Below are positions 48,204 to 56,025 of a stretch of 64,000 nucleotides of DNA, piece after piece. Each line of letters begins with the position of its first letter. Position 1 is the stretch's first letter. Made by a program: the position numbers and the translations under genes. The notes beneath the pieces were generated by a model. That model was given only the letters and a program-made list of their open reading frames with translations. It ran no database searches and was not told the origin of the DNA. Source of the DNA: Sunxiuqinia sp965230765. Its GTDB lineage: Bacteria > Bacteroidota > Bacteroidia > Bacteroidales > Prolixibacteraceae. The stretch lies in assembly GCA_965230765.1 (NCBI GenBank), contig CBDDLR010000001.1:310001-374000 (forward strand). Direction: 5' to 3'.

Positions 48204-48907
48204 GCTTTCATCGATTTTAAATACCGCCTGTTCACCAGTTCAGATGCCAGCATGGCAATAAATGAAATAACAATAGATATGATCATTAAACGGAACGCTT
48301 CATTCTCCTTCCCCGGTGTTTGCATGGCAGAGAACAAAGCCAATGGGATTGTCCGTGTTTCATTATAAATATTACCAGCAAAGGTTATGGTTGCGCCAAA
48401 TTCCCCCAGGCTGCGGGTAAAGCTCAATAAAAAACCGCTGATCAAACCAGGGAAGGCCAATGGAAGTGTAATGGAAAAGAAGATTCGTAACCTTCCAGCC
48501 CCTAAAATTGCAGCTGCATCTTCCAATTGTTTGTCAACCATTTCAATGGCTTGCTTAACTGCCCGAACCGCCAAAGGGAACGACACAATAATGGAAGCTA
48601 GTACCGCAGCAGGGAAACTAAATGCGATACGTATGCCAAAGCTTTCTTCCAGAAACTTCCCTAAAAAACCATTAGCACCCAAAACGATTAATAATATATA
48701 ACCTGTTGTAACGGGGGGCATGACCATGGGAACGTGCAAAAAAGCTTCAAAAACAGCTTTAAGCTTAAAGTCTTTCCTGGCCAGAATCCATCCGAAGTAA
48801 ACCGTGAAAGGCAACGAAATAACGGCGCAAAGCAAAGAAACTTTAACTGATATGGCCAAAGCCGACCATTCGGTTTCTGTTAATCCAATATTTAATAAAT
48901 GTATCAA
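48200..48907 (-). CDS. modB: Molybdate ABC transporter permease ModB
   Basis: A 235-aa inner-membrane permease with five to six hydrophobic segments. The start MIHLLNIGLTETEWSALAISVKVSLLCAVISLPF and VPMVMPPVTTGYILLIVLGANGFLG are typical of ModB. The EAA loop that docks with ModC is EMVDKQLEDAAAILGAGRLRIFFSITLPLAFPGLISG near residues 120-155, followed by SFTRSLGEFGATITFAGN. It overlaps modA and modC by 4 bp on each side, so all three are translationally coupled. Confidence 0.95.
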   Translation of the reverse strand: MIHLLNIGLTETEWSALAISVKVSLLCAVISLPFTVYFGWILARKDFKLKAVFEAFLHVPMVMPPVTTGYILLIVLGANGFLGKFLEESFGIRIAFSFPAAVLASIIVSFPLAVRAVKQAIEMVDKQLEDAAAILGAGRLRIFFSITLPLAFPGLISGFLLSFTRSLGEFGATITFAGNIYNETRTIPLALFSAMQTPGKENEAFRLMIISIVISFIAMLASELVNRRYLKSMKA

Positions 48908-49638
48908 TTGGCAATAAATGAATAATCCGATATCAAGTTCTCACATTCCGGGGAATAAAGATAATCGTAAAATTCTTTTGCCAAATTTTTTTCTGAAATG
49001 AGTGCCATGTGATACTCAACAGGGGCATGTGTTTCTACAGGAAAAGTGAAAACCATTTTCACCTTTTCAGACTGCATGGCATCCGTTTTATACACAATAC
49101 CAAAGTCAGCTTCGCCCAATTCAACCATCATTAATGCTGAACGAACATCCTGGCAGTGAAACAATTTTTCTGTCAGGTCAAGCTTGTAATGCTCAAAAAC
49201 TTCGGAGGCATATTTCCCTGCAGGCACAAAGCCGGGATCGCCAATGGCTATTTTGCCACTACTATATAATAATAAGGAGTCGACTTTAGTAATTTCAACA
49301 ATTGAAAGATTCGGGACAATCAGCACCAGTTCGTTTTTCGCAAAGACGACTGTTTCCATGCACTTTCCTTTTTCAATCAGATAGTTCGTCCAGCTTTTAT
49401 TGGCCGAGAGGTAAATATCTGCCCGTGCACCCTGATCAATCTGCCGTGCAAGTGTTCCTGATCCTGCATAGTTCAATTTGATGGTAACACCTGTCTCTTC
49501 TTCATATTTTTTTGCTAGTTCTGAAACAAGATCAGACAAACTGGCCGCAGCAAACACCTGTAGTTCGTTACTCGTTTTTTTCTTGCTTACACATGAAAAC
49601 AGCAGTAACAAGGCCATTATTTGAACAATCCGCTTCAC
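48904..49638 (-). CDS. modA: Molybdate-binding lipoprotein ModA
   Basis: About 244 aa. From a GTG at 49638 the N-terminus reads MKRIVQIMALLLLFSC, a clean lipoprotein signal with lipobox LFSC. An ATG at 49686 would add 16 residues and overlap the previous gene by 38 bp, so it is less likely. The mature part is a class II binding protein: LQVFAAASLSDLVSELAKKYEEETG with the oxyanion Ser residues, LNYAGSGTLARQIDQGARADIYLSAN, then GDPGFVPAGKYASEVFEHY and VELGEADFGIVYKTDA. It captures molybdate or tungstate in the periplasm. The tight link to nif genes favours molybdate. Confidence 0.93.
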   Translation of the reverse strand: MKRIVQIMALLLLFSCVSKKKTSNELQVFAAASLSDLVSELAKKYEEETGVTIKLNYAGSGTLARQIDQGARADIYLSANKSWTNYLIEKGKCMETVVFAKNELVLIVPNLSIVEITKVDSLLLYSSGKIAIGDPGFVPAGKYASEVFEHYKLDLTEKLFHCQDVRSALMMVELGEADFGIVYKTDAMQSEKVKMVFTFPVETHAPVEYHMALISEKNLAKEFYDYLYSPECENLISDYSFIAN

Positions 49639-49648
49639 CGCACTAAAA

Positions 49649-50047
49649 TTAGCAGGTTTCCGCAGATAATTCCAGGTTTTCTTCAACCCATTCTTTTACA
49701 TCTGTAAGAAAATTCACAATTCGCTCCATTTCTTCTTCATTGGGCTCCAACTGTGGAGCTATATCTAATCCACAAAAGTTCATGAATTTATTGTAAAACC
49801 TACTTTCAGCCATGAACGTTTCTGGCATTTCGTAGCTTTTTTTAAGCAAATGAAGCATGCTTCCAATGTTGGAATGATCGGGCAAATCACCACTTTTGGC
49901 AATCAGGGACGTTAGCAAACTTTCCACTGCCAGTCCTACCAGATTGTACAACACAGAATTACCCAGCTTATTACCCTTTTTTTTAGCACCAACCACTGTT
50001 TTGCAGTATGCCAACCCTTCATCATAATAAGATTTCCACTCTTCCAT
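49649..50047 (-). CDS. HEPN-like helical protein of unknown function in the nif-mod operon
   Basis: A 132-aa all-helical protein with no signal peptide: MEEWKSYYDEGLAYCKTVVGAKKKG, then LGNSVLYNLVGLAVESLLTSLIAKSGDLPDHSNIGSMLHLLKKS and a C-terminal acidic helix (NEEEMERIVNFLTDVKEWVEENLE). The spacing of helices and the internal DLPDHSNIGSMLHLLKK resemble HEPN-fold domains, but the RX4-6H nuclease motif is not present, so catalytic RNase activity is unlikely. Three cysteines lie at 15, 92 and 132. It lies 53 bp after nifV and immediately before modA, inside the nitrogenase/molybdenum operon. A role as an adaptor in cofactor assembly or molybdenum handling is inference only. Confidence 0.6.
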   Translation of the reverse strand: MEEWKSYYDEGLAYCKTVVGAKKKGNKLGNSVLYNLVGLAVESLLTSLIAKSGDLPDHSNIGSMLHLLKKSYEMPETFMAESRFYNKFMNFCGLDIAPQLEPNEEEMERIVNFLTDVKEWVEENLELSAETC

Positions 50048-50100
50048 ACTTTCTATTTTAAAAAGATTTCACGTTTGAAATTATCATACAAATGCATCGA

Positions 50101-51237
50101 TTAGTTTTGTTGCTTTTCAATAAACGAATCGTACAGCAACATCGCATCTTCAAAGCCAATGGCTTTCTTAGCATCTTTAGCAGCATTTTTCATCCGCTCA
50201 ACAACTTCTGAAAGCTGATCTTTGGAAATAAAAATTCCACGCTCTTTTAAATAATGGTTTAGTCCACCACTTCCTGAATGTTTTCCCATAACTAATTCTG
50301 TTTTTCTACCTATAATTTTCGGATCAAACGCCTGGTAGCTTAACTCATCTTTCACCAGACTACGGCAATGAATCCCAGACTCATGCCGACAAATCATTTC
50401 GCCAACAATTGGTTTCGACTCATGGATCCTTCTTTTTGAGGCTAATGCCACCTCATCGCTAAGTACCTGCAGTTTATCCAGTTTTATTCCACAATCCATA
50501 TTGACTGAAACTTTCAAAGCGGCTGCCAGTTCTTCCAAACAGGCATTCCCTGCCCTTTCGCCCAACCCATTGACAGTTACACTAGCTGAAGCACAACCTG
50601 CAAGAGCTGCAGAGACTGTATTCGCAGTAGCCATCCCTAAATCGTTATGCCCATGAAATTCAAATTCAAGCCCAGGAAAAATTCCTATAAGCCATTGAAA
50701 GAGTTCAAAAGTTGATTGAGGATTCAATGTTCCAACCGTGTCTGCAATCCGGATGCGACTAGCACCTTCAGCCAAACATGCTGAAATAAATTCTTTTAAG
50801 AAATCACGATCAGCCCTTGATGCATCCTGAGCACCAACAGCTACAAAATCGAAACGTTGACGGGCAAAAGCCATCATGGGCTTAATCCGATCCAATACCC
50901 AGTTTTTATCTTTCCCTATTGCAGACTGCTGAATATTGGAAACAGGGAACGAAATATTCATCCTGCCTGCCCCCGTTCTCAAAGCTGCTTCCATATCCTG
51001 CTCTGTAGCCCTGCCCCAGCAAGTGGAATCAAACCGAAAGCCTGAACGAATAATCTCGCGAATAACAACCTGCTCGCTCCTGCTCATTATTGGTGTCCCA
51101 ACTTCAAGCTCACGCACTCCTGCTTCATCCAATAAAGCCGCAATCCTTAGCTTGTCTTGCAAAGAGAAAACTACCCCCGGGGCTTGTTCGCCGTCCCGAA
51201 GGGTAGTATCAATTATATGGAATGGTAAATTTTGCAT
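50101..51237 (-). CDS. nifV: Homocitrate synthase NifV
   Basis: A 378-aa enzyme that condenses acetyl-CoA and 2-oxoglutarate into homocitrate, the organic ligand of FeMo-cofactor. It belongs to the isopropylmalate/homocitrate synthase family: IIDTTLRDGEQAPGVVF near residue 10 (metal-binding Asp), ELEVGTPIMSRSE, RIADTVGTLNP near 168, FEFHGHNDLGMATANTVSAALAG near 193 (metal His pair) and VNGLGERAGNACLEEL. Assignment to NifV and not LeuA rests on length (no regulatory domain), sequence features and the nif context. A heptamer repeat array lies just upstream of its start. Confidence 0.92.
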   Translation of the reverse strand: MQNLPFHIIDTTLRDGEQAPGVVFSLQDKLRIAALLDEAGVRELEVGTPIMSRSEQVVIREIIRSGFRFDSTCWGRATEQDMEAALRTGAGRMNISFPVSNIQQSAIGKDKNWVLDRIKPMMAFARQRFDFVAVGAQDASRADRDFLKEFISACLAEGASRIRIADTVGTLNPQSTFELFQWLIGIFPGLEFEFHGHNDLGMATANTVSAALAGCASASVTVNGLGERAGNACLEELAAALKVSVNMDCGIKLDKLQVLSDEVALASKRRIHESKPIVGEMICRHESGIHCRSLVKDELSYQAFDPKIIGRKTELVMGKHSGSGGLNHYLKERGIFISKDQLSEVVERMKNAAKDAKKAIGFEDAMLLYDSFIEKQQN

Positions 51238-51252
51238 AGTATAATTAGATTC

Positions 51253-51306
51253 TGGATACTGGATACTGGATGCTGGATACTGGATACTCGATGCTGGATG
51301 CTGGAT
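51253..51306. repeat. Heptamer tandem repeat (TGGATAC), about 7.7 copies
   Basis: The plus strand shows TGGATAC, TGGATAC, TGGATGC, TGGATAC, TGGATAC, TCGATGC, TGGATGC and a partial TGGAT. It fills the gap between the ferredoxin gene stop and the nifV start, right up to the stop codon. The unit is 7 bp with few substitutions. Confidence 0.9.
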
Positions 51307-51611
51307 TATTCGCTGATTAGATATTCTTCTATAGCTTCACCTTCCTCCAGGGCATCTAATATTTCATCAATACGCTCTTCAGTAATGCCGCCGTACCAAA
51401 GGTTATTTGGCTGGATAACCATTACTGGTCCCTGGGAACAAACGTTCAGGCAGGCCGTTGATGAAACCGCTGCATCAATTCCGCGGTCGCCGCATTCTTC
51501 CATGATGTACTGAATAAAATCAGCAGCACCGTTTTTGTTACAAAATCCTTTTGCATCGCCAGCAACCCGGTACGAATTGCATACTAAAATGTGATATTCA
51601 GGCTTTTTCAT
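51306..51611 (-). CDS. Thioredoxin-like [2Fe-2S] ferredoxin
   Basis: A 101-aa protein of the thioredoxin-fold [2Fe-2S] family. Four cluster cysteines are visible: Cys11 in HILVCNSYRVAG, Cys24 in AKGFCNKNGA, and Cys54 and Cys58 in STACLNVCSQGPVMVIQPNNLWYGG. The pattern C-x12-C and C-x3-C is that of Shethna-like and HoxF/NuoE-like ferredoxin domains. An acidic C-terminal helix (IDEILDALEEGEAIEEYL) would suit docking on basic partners. Located between nifB and nifV, it may serve electron transfer or protection of nitrogenase; that is inference from position. Confidence 0.88.
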   Translation of the reverse strand: MKKPEYHILVCNSYRVAGDAKGFCNKNGAADFIQYIMEECGDRGIDAAVSSTACLNVCSQGPVMVIQPNNLWYGGITEERIDEILDALEEGEAIEEYLISE

Positions 51612-51642
51612 ATATATAATAATTTAAGGTTTGTTTTTTTAA

Positions 51643-52902
51643 TTACCCACAACCGGTTCCTTTGCCAGAACATTCAGCTCCGCATTTAAAAACATCCGCT
51701 TTTTTAACCGTGCGAAGTTCCTTGCCTTTATAAACCGCATCCAATCCTTCGTCAATTAGACCAGTCATTTCAATAATCTTTATTCCAGAGCGTCCGATAA
51801 TCGAAGAAGGGGATGGTCCAATGCCCCCTACCAGCAAAGCCCTGCAATCATTCAATATTTCAGCTAAGGTTTCCCAACGCTTATTCCCGCCGCCAGATGG
51901 GGGCAACTTGCGTTGTTCAACCATTCTGTAGCCATTTGGTGTTTCACGATAAACATATACTTGTTCCGCTTCACCTAAATGCTGGTTAACTAACATGCCT
52001 TCGTAGCTTGCTACTGCAACCAATTTTCGGTTTTCATCATCGCAAAGCACCATGTTGGCCACTTCAGAAAGCATTTGTTTGGCTTCAGCATCGTCTTTCC
52101 CAAGTAAACCAACAGCATCGGCACGGCAACGGCTACAGTGTGTCATTGGTGGAAGAAATTCCTCAATTTCCTTACGAATCGATTTCATAAACTCCGGTGA
52201 AGGTTCTTCAAAATCTTCAAACGGGGTTCCGGCCACCGGGTACAATGGAATGGCGTTCATCAAATTAACCCCTTTGCTTGCCATTTCTTTTGCAATAATA
52301 GGAACCTGATGGTCATTCACCCCGGGAATAACAATGGTGTTTACTTTAACCGTGATGCCATATTGTTTGAGTATATCAATGGCATCCAACTGCTTCTCGA
52401 GGAGAATTTCGGCGGCCTGCTTGCCAAAATAGCCACGCTTTTCAAAACGTGCCCACTTATATATTTTCGAAAGCACATCGGTATCCAACGCGTTTAATGT
52501 AATGGTAACATGACTGATTTCCAGCTCTGCCAATTCTTCGATATAAGGAAGAATGTTCAGCCCGTTGGATGAAAGACAGAGGATCATTTCAGGAAACTCT
52601 TTGCGAACTAAACGAAGAGTTGACATGGTGTGAATAGGATTTGCAAACGGATCACCAGGTCCGGCAATTCCCACCACAGAAAGCTGGGGCATTTTTGCTT
52701 TTAGCTTTTTCAGGTAAAGCAATGCCTGTTCAGGAGACAAAACTTCGCTGGTTATCCCGGGGCGGCTTTCGTTTACACAATCTTCGCCACGTTTGCAATA
52801 GTTACACTGAATATTACACAGTGGAGCCACAGGTAAATGTACCCGTGCATATTTTCCTTTCGCTTCTTTTTTGAAACATGGATGTTTATCGAAATCAATC
52901 AT
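51643..52902 (-). CDS. nifB: Nitrogenase cofactor biosynthesis protein NifB with C-terminal NifX-like domain
   Basis: A 419-aa radical-SAM protein that builds NifB-co, the 8Fe-9S-C precursor of all nitrogenase cofactors. The SAM cluster is held by CNIQCNYC and a following conserved CVNESRPG near residues 30-45. VVGIAGPGDPFANP near 78 and VIPGVNDHQVP near 190 are family signatures. A C-terminal NifX/NafY-like domain of about 120 residues (VAVASYEGMLVNQHLGEAEQVYVYRE to KIIEMTGLIDEGLDAVYKG) ends with a Cys-rich tail (CGAECSGKGTGCG). The ATG at 52902 (MIDFDKHPCF) is preferred over one at 52956, which would place codons in a strong hairpin. Confidence 0.95.
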   Translation of the reverse strand: MIDFDKHPCFKKEAKGKYARVHLPVAPLCNIQCNYCKRGEDCVNESRPGITSEVLSPEQALLYLKKLKAKMPQLSVVGIAGPGDPFANPIHTMSTLRLVRKEFPEMILCLSSNGLNILPYIEELAELEISHVTITLNALDTDVLSKIYKWARFEKRGYFGKQAAEILLEKQLDAIDILKQYGITVKVNTIVIPGVNDHQVPIIAKEMASKGVNLMNAIPLYPVAGTPFEDFEEPSPEFMKSIRKEIEEFLPPMTHCSRCRADAVGLLGKDDAEAKQMLSEVANMVLCDDENRKLVAVASYEGMLVNQHLGEAEQVYVYRETPNGYRMVEQRKLPPSGGGNKRWETLAEILNDCRALLVGGIGPSPSSIIGRSGIKIIEMTGLIDEGLDAVYKGKELRTVKKADVFKCGAECSGKGTGCG

Positions 52903-52925
52903 ATCTTCAAAGTTTTTCGGTTTTA

Positions 52926-52956
52926 GTGAGAGCGTGACTCCAGGCCACACTCTCAC
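52926..52956 (-). promoter_or_regulatory. Intercistronic hairpin between nifN and nifB
   Basis: GTGAGAG(CG)TG and CA(CA)CTCTCAC can pair around a 9-nt loop, 12 bp after the nifN stop and 23 bp before the preferred nifB start. No T-run follows. It may affect mRNA stability or translation of nifB. Confidence 0.6.
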
Positions 52957-52967
52957 TCTGCATCAAT

Positions 52968-54386
52968 CTACATGTATTTATATCCCACTTGGGAATTATC
53001 CTGCTTATATTCAATCAGAGCATTAACAATTTTGTCGAATAGCTCCTGCGTTCCGGTATACAAAAGATGTTTTATGCGCTGTCCCCCAATGCGATCGTGA
53101 ATCGGGAAACCGCAACGAACGATCGGTATTTTTAAACCACGTGCGATGTAATAACCTTTGCTGTTACCAATTAAAATGTCTGGTTCATTTTCTTTGCACC
53201 AGTCATTTATTTTTTCATAGTCGAAGCCATTTTTGATTTGCATTTTTTCAGCACGTTCAGGACAGTATTTTTTTATCTCTTGCTCCAGCCTTCCACTTTC
53301 GCCGCCCGAAGCAGCAAGCACAACATCAATTCCTATTTCATCCAGAAAGGTTGTCATGGCCACGACAAAATCTTCTTCACCAAAAACAACTGCTTTTTTC
53401 CCAAATACGTATTTGTGCCCGTCAGCGTAAGAGTCAATCAGACGGCCTCGCTCTTCTTTGTACCGATCCGGAAGCTTTTTACCTGTAATTTGCTCCAGTG
53501 TGTTACAAAAACCATCGGTATTTTTCACCCCTATGGGGAGGGGCATCCGATGGTTTTTCACGCCAAGTTCTTTTTCGAGATATGAAGCACCAGTGCTTGA
53601 AAGGCTACCATTCTTCACCCTTCCTGACAAGCTTCCTTCATTTAAGATGGTGCCAAACTCTATTGTTGCAGACGCATAGCCTGCCGTTTTAATTTTTGCA
53701 ACCGGGGTTCCACCTTCAGGAATCCGTTTATATGATTGCCAAACCGGATTATCAAGTGTTTCCGAATAATCGGGAAGCATAACGAAATCAATACCAAAAT
53801 CATTCAGTAAATATTTAATTTGCCGGAGATCTTCAGTTGAAACAAATCCGGGAAATACATTAATGTGCTTTAACTTTTCTCCGGGTTCGGCTAATGTTTT
53901 TATTGTGGCTGCAACCGCCTCATGAAAACCATCCATGTGTGAGCCTTGATAGCTAGGGGTGGATGCAGTGATAAAATGCGGCAGCTCTTCTTTATTTTTT
54001 CCTTCCAGGTAATTCTGGATATAAAGTTTCACATCATCGCCAATGGTTTCGCTCAAACAAGTGGTGCACATGGCAATAACTTCGGGCTTATACGAAGCAA
54101 TCACATTGTCAATGGCTACCTGGCAATTCAGACCACCTCCGAAAATGGTTGATTCTTCTGAAAAATTAGATGAAGCTATATCTACCGGTTCTTTGTAGTG
54201 GCTGATCAAATAACGGCGAATGTATGTAGCACAACCTTGTCCGCCATGAATGATGGGGACACAACCCCGGATACCTTTAAATGCAATGGATGCACCCAGT
54301 GGGGCACAAACTTTACAGGCATTGCGGGTTGCTGTAAATTCTTTTGTTGATTTTATCTCTGGTGCGTATTCAAACATGTTCTTCAA
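52968..54386 (-). CDS. nifN: Nitrogenase FeMo-cofactor scaffold protein NifN
   Basis: A 472-aa member of the nitrogenase component 1 family and a paralogue of NifK. Cys ligands for a cluster occur in NACKVCAPLGASIAFKGIRGCVPIIHGGQGCATY near residues 23-55. Other NifK/N-like parts are SSNFSEESTIFGGGLNCQVAIDNVI, MCTTCLSETIGDDV, and the C-terminal LIGNSKGYYIARGLKIPIVRCGFPIHDRIG. It pairs with NifE to form the NifEN scaffold on which Mo and homocitrate are inserted. Position between nifE and nifB supports the call over an extra nifK. Confidence 0.92.
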   Translation of the reverse strand: MKNMFEYAPEIKSTKEFTATRNACKVCAPLGASIAFKGIRGCVPIIHGGQGCATYIRRYLISHYKEPVDIASSNFSEESTIFGGGLNCQVAIDNVIASYKPEVIAMCTTCLSETIGDDVKLYIQNYLEGKNKEELPHFITASTPSYQGSHMDGFHEAVAATIKTLAEPGEKLKHINVFPGFVSTEDLRQIKYLLNDFGIDFVMLPDYSETLDNPVWQSYKRIPEGGTPVAKIKTAGYASATIEFGTILNEGSLSGRVKNGSLSSTGASYLEKELGVKNHRMPLPIGVKNTDGFCNTLEQITGKKLPDRYKEERGRLIDSYADGHKYVFGKKAVVFGEEDFVVAMTTFLDEIGIDVVLAASGGESGRLEQEIKKYCPERAEKMQIKNGFDYEKINDWCKENEPDILIGNSKGYYIARGLKIPIVRCGFPIHDRIGGQRIKHLLYTGTQELFDKIVNALIEYKQDNSQVGYKYM

Positions 54387-54400
54387 TTTTTATTTTCATA

Positions 54401-54481
54401 GTCATCCTGAATTTATTTCAGGATCTTTCCTTTTTTTTACAAATCCTGACACAATTCCGATAGTTATCGGGACAGGATGAC
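54401..54481. repeat. Composite palindromic repeat between nifE and nifN
   Basis: An 81-bp unit with 9-bp inverted ends GTCATCCTG / CAGGATGAC. Inside is the hairpin TCCTGAATTTATTTCAGGA and the palindrome CCGATAGTTATCGG, close to the element in the tRNA spacer at 43146. It is presumably a dispersed repeat of the genome. Confidence 0.75.
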
Positions 54482-54494
54482 GTTTTGCAGGTTT

Positions 54495-54519
54495 CACCCC
54501 TAAATCCCCAAAAGGGGAC
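54495..54519. repeat. REP-like hairpin (CACCCCTAAATCCCC...GGGGAC)
   Basis: CACCCCTAAATCCCC, a 4-nt loop and GGGGAC, the same sequence as in the nifH-nifI1 gap at 59843-59867. It fills the remaining nifE-nifN gap together with the composite repeat. Confidence 0.7.
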
Positions 54520-54558
54520 TTTAATATTTCTTTGCTCCGTTCCCTCTGCGCTCGACTG

Positions 54559-55893
54559 CTATTTTATAAACTGCCAAACCGGACTGCATACAGAAGCATG
54601 AACTTCTTTGGCGAAGTTGAGCATGCCTTCAAAGCCTGCCAGTGCTTCTTTTCGTTCGTGGTTATGATCGCAAAACCCTAAGCCCAATTTGTAGGCTATG
54701 GGGCGTTCTTTTACCCCACCGATAAATAAATCGGCACCGGTTTGCTTCACAAATTCAGAGAGTTCGTTGGGGTTTGAATCATCCACGATGATCGTTCCAT
54801 CATCGCACAAATCTTTCAGCAGGTTGTAATCATCTGCATTCCCGGTTTGTGATCCAACAACCACCGTTTTCATTCCTATCAGGCGCAGTGCTTTTACCAA
54901 CGAAATGGCTTTAAATGCACCGCCAACATAAATAGCTGCTTTTTTACCTTCCAGGTCTTTTCGGTATGGTTGCAATGCCGGGAGTAGCTTGTTTAATTCT
55001 TCACGAACCAATTCCTGAGCTTTCTTCATCATTTCTTCTGATTTAAAAAAGCGTGCTACTTCATACAAGGCATCGGACATATCTTCAATTCCGAAATAAG
55101 AAACTTTCATGAAGGGGATGTCGTATTTTTCTTTCATTTCCTTAGCCAGCCCAATCATAGATCCTGAACATTGTACAATATTCAGTTTTGCAGTGTGAGC
55201 TTTTCGCACATCATCAATCCTTCCGTCACCAGTCATGCAAGCAACCATGTTCACACCCATATTCTTGTAATATTCAGAAAGCATCCACAACTCCCCGGCA
55301 AGGTTAAAATCACCCAGAATATTAATACTGTGTTCAGGCGCTTCAAACGATTGGTCGGTACCAATCAATTTCGAAAGTGCACCACATGCAATTTTGTAAC
55401 CGTCTTTCTTGGTTCCGCTGAATCCTTCAGCCATCACCGGTATCACATCAATACCTTTCTCTTTGCTCACTTTTTTGCAAACAGCCTGCACATCGTCGCC
55501 AATTACACCAACAATGCAGGTTGCATACACAAAAGCCCCTTTGGGTTTGTACATGTCGATCAGGCCAACCAAAGCATTGTATAATCGTTTTTCACCACCG
55601 AACACCACTTCTTTTTCTTTCAAATCAGTTGTAAAACTTAGGCGGTGAATCTGAGGCCCTGATGACAAGGCTCCGCGAATGTCCCAGGTATAAGCTGCAC
55701 AGCCAACCGGGCCATGGATTAGGTGCAAAGCATCAGCAATGGGATAAAGCACCACACGCGAACCACAAAAAACGCATGCACGCTGGCTTACCGATCCAGC
55801 TAAACTCGCTTTATCGCAAGCTATTTCAGTTTGATCTTTTCCTTTTTCAAGAATTTGTGTTCTTCTATCTTTTAACCATTCACTCATATCCAT
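54559..55893 (-). CDS. nifE: Nitrogenase FeMo-cofactor scaffold protein NifE
   Basis: About 444 aa from MDMSEWLKDRRTQILEKGK. An upstream ATG at 55995 would extend it by 34 residues, but those codons overlap a strong hairpin and do not look like NifE, so the internal start is preferred. NifD-type motifs: GSVSQRACVFCGSRVVLYPIADALHLIHGPVGCAAYTWDIR (cluster Cys), ATCIVGVIGDDVQAVCKKV, IPVMAEGFSGTKKDGYK and VQCSGSMIGLAKEMKEKYDIPFMKVSYFGIED. It forms NifEN with NifN. The C-terminus (KEVHASVCSPVWQFIK) matches normal NifE ends. Confidence 0.93.
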   Translation of the reverse strand: MDMSEWLKDRRTQILEKGKDQTEIACDKASLAGSVSQRACVFCGSRVVLYPIADALHLIHGPVGCAAYTWDIRGALSSGPQIHRLSFTTDLKEKEVVFGGEKRLYNALVGLIDMYKPKGAFVYATCIVGVIGDDVQAVCKKVSKEKGIDVIPVMAEGFSGTKKDGYKIACGALSKLIGTDQSFEAPEHSINILGDFNLAGELWMLSEYYKNMGVNMVACMTGDGRIDDVRKAHTAKLNIVQCSGSMIGLAKEMKEKYDIPFMKVSYFGIEDMSDALYEVARFFKSEEMMKKAQELVREELNKLLPALQPYRKDLEGKKAAIYVGGAFKAISLVKALRLIGMKTVVVGSQTGNADDYNLLKDLCDDGTIIVDDSNPNELSEFVKQTGADLFIGGVKERPIAYKLGLGFCDHNHERKEALAGFEGMLNFAKEVHASVCSPVWQFIK

Positions 55894-55908
55894 ATAATTT
55901 TTTAGAAA

Positions 55909-55937
55909 AGGGGAGACTGCGGGAACTGGTCTCCCCT
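55909..55937 (-). promoter_or_regulatory. Intercistronic hairpin between nifK and nifE
   Basis: A 9-bp perfect stem AGGGGAGAC / GTCTCCCCT with an 11-nt loop, in the 132-nt gap between the nifK stop and the preferred nifE start. No T-run follows. It may mark a processing point that separates abundant nifHDK mRNA from nifENB mRNA. Confidence 0.65.
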
Positions 55938-56025
55938 CTATTTTGACATTATGAAGAACATTTGTTTCGGAGTAGGTTTCCGAAACTCCTTCCATTGGCT
56001 GACGGAAGGATTTCTTAAGTACAAT

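Noticed and set aside
51253..51306. Possible CRISPR-like array
   Set aside because: Units are 7 bp without spacers; it is a simple tandem repeat. No cas genes or spacer-repeat pattern occur anywhere in the window.
55894..55995. NifE with a 34-residue N-terminal extension
   Set aside because: The codons overlap a GC-rich hairpin, and the following MDMSEWLKDRR is the natural NifE start.
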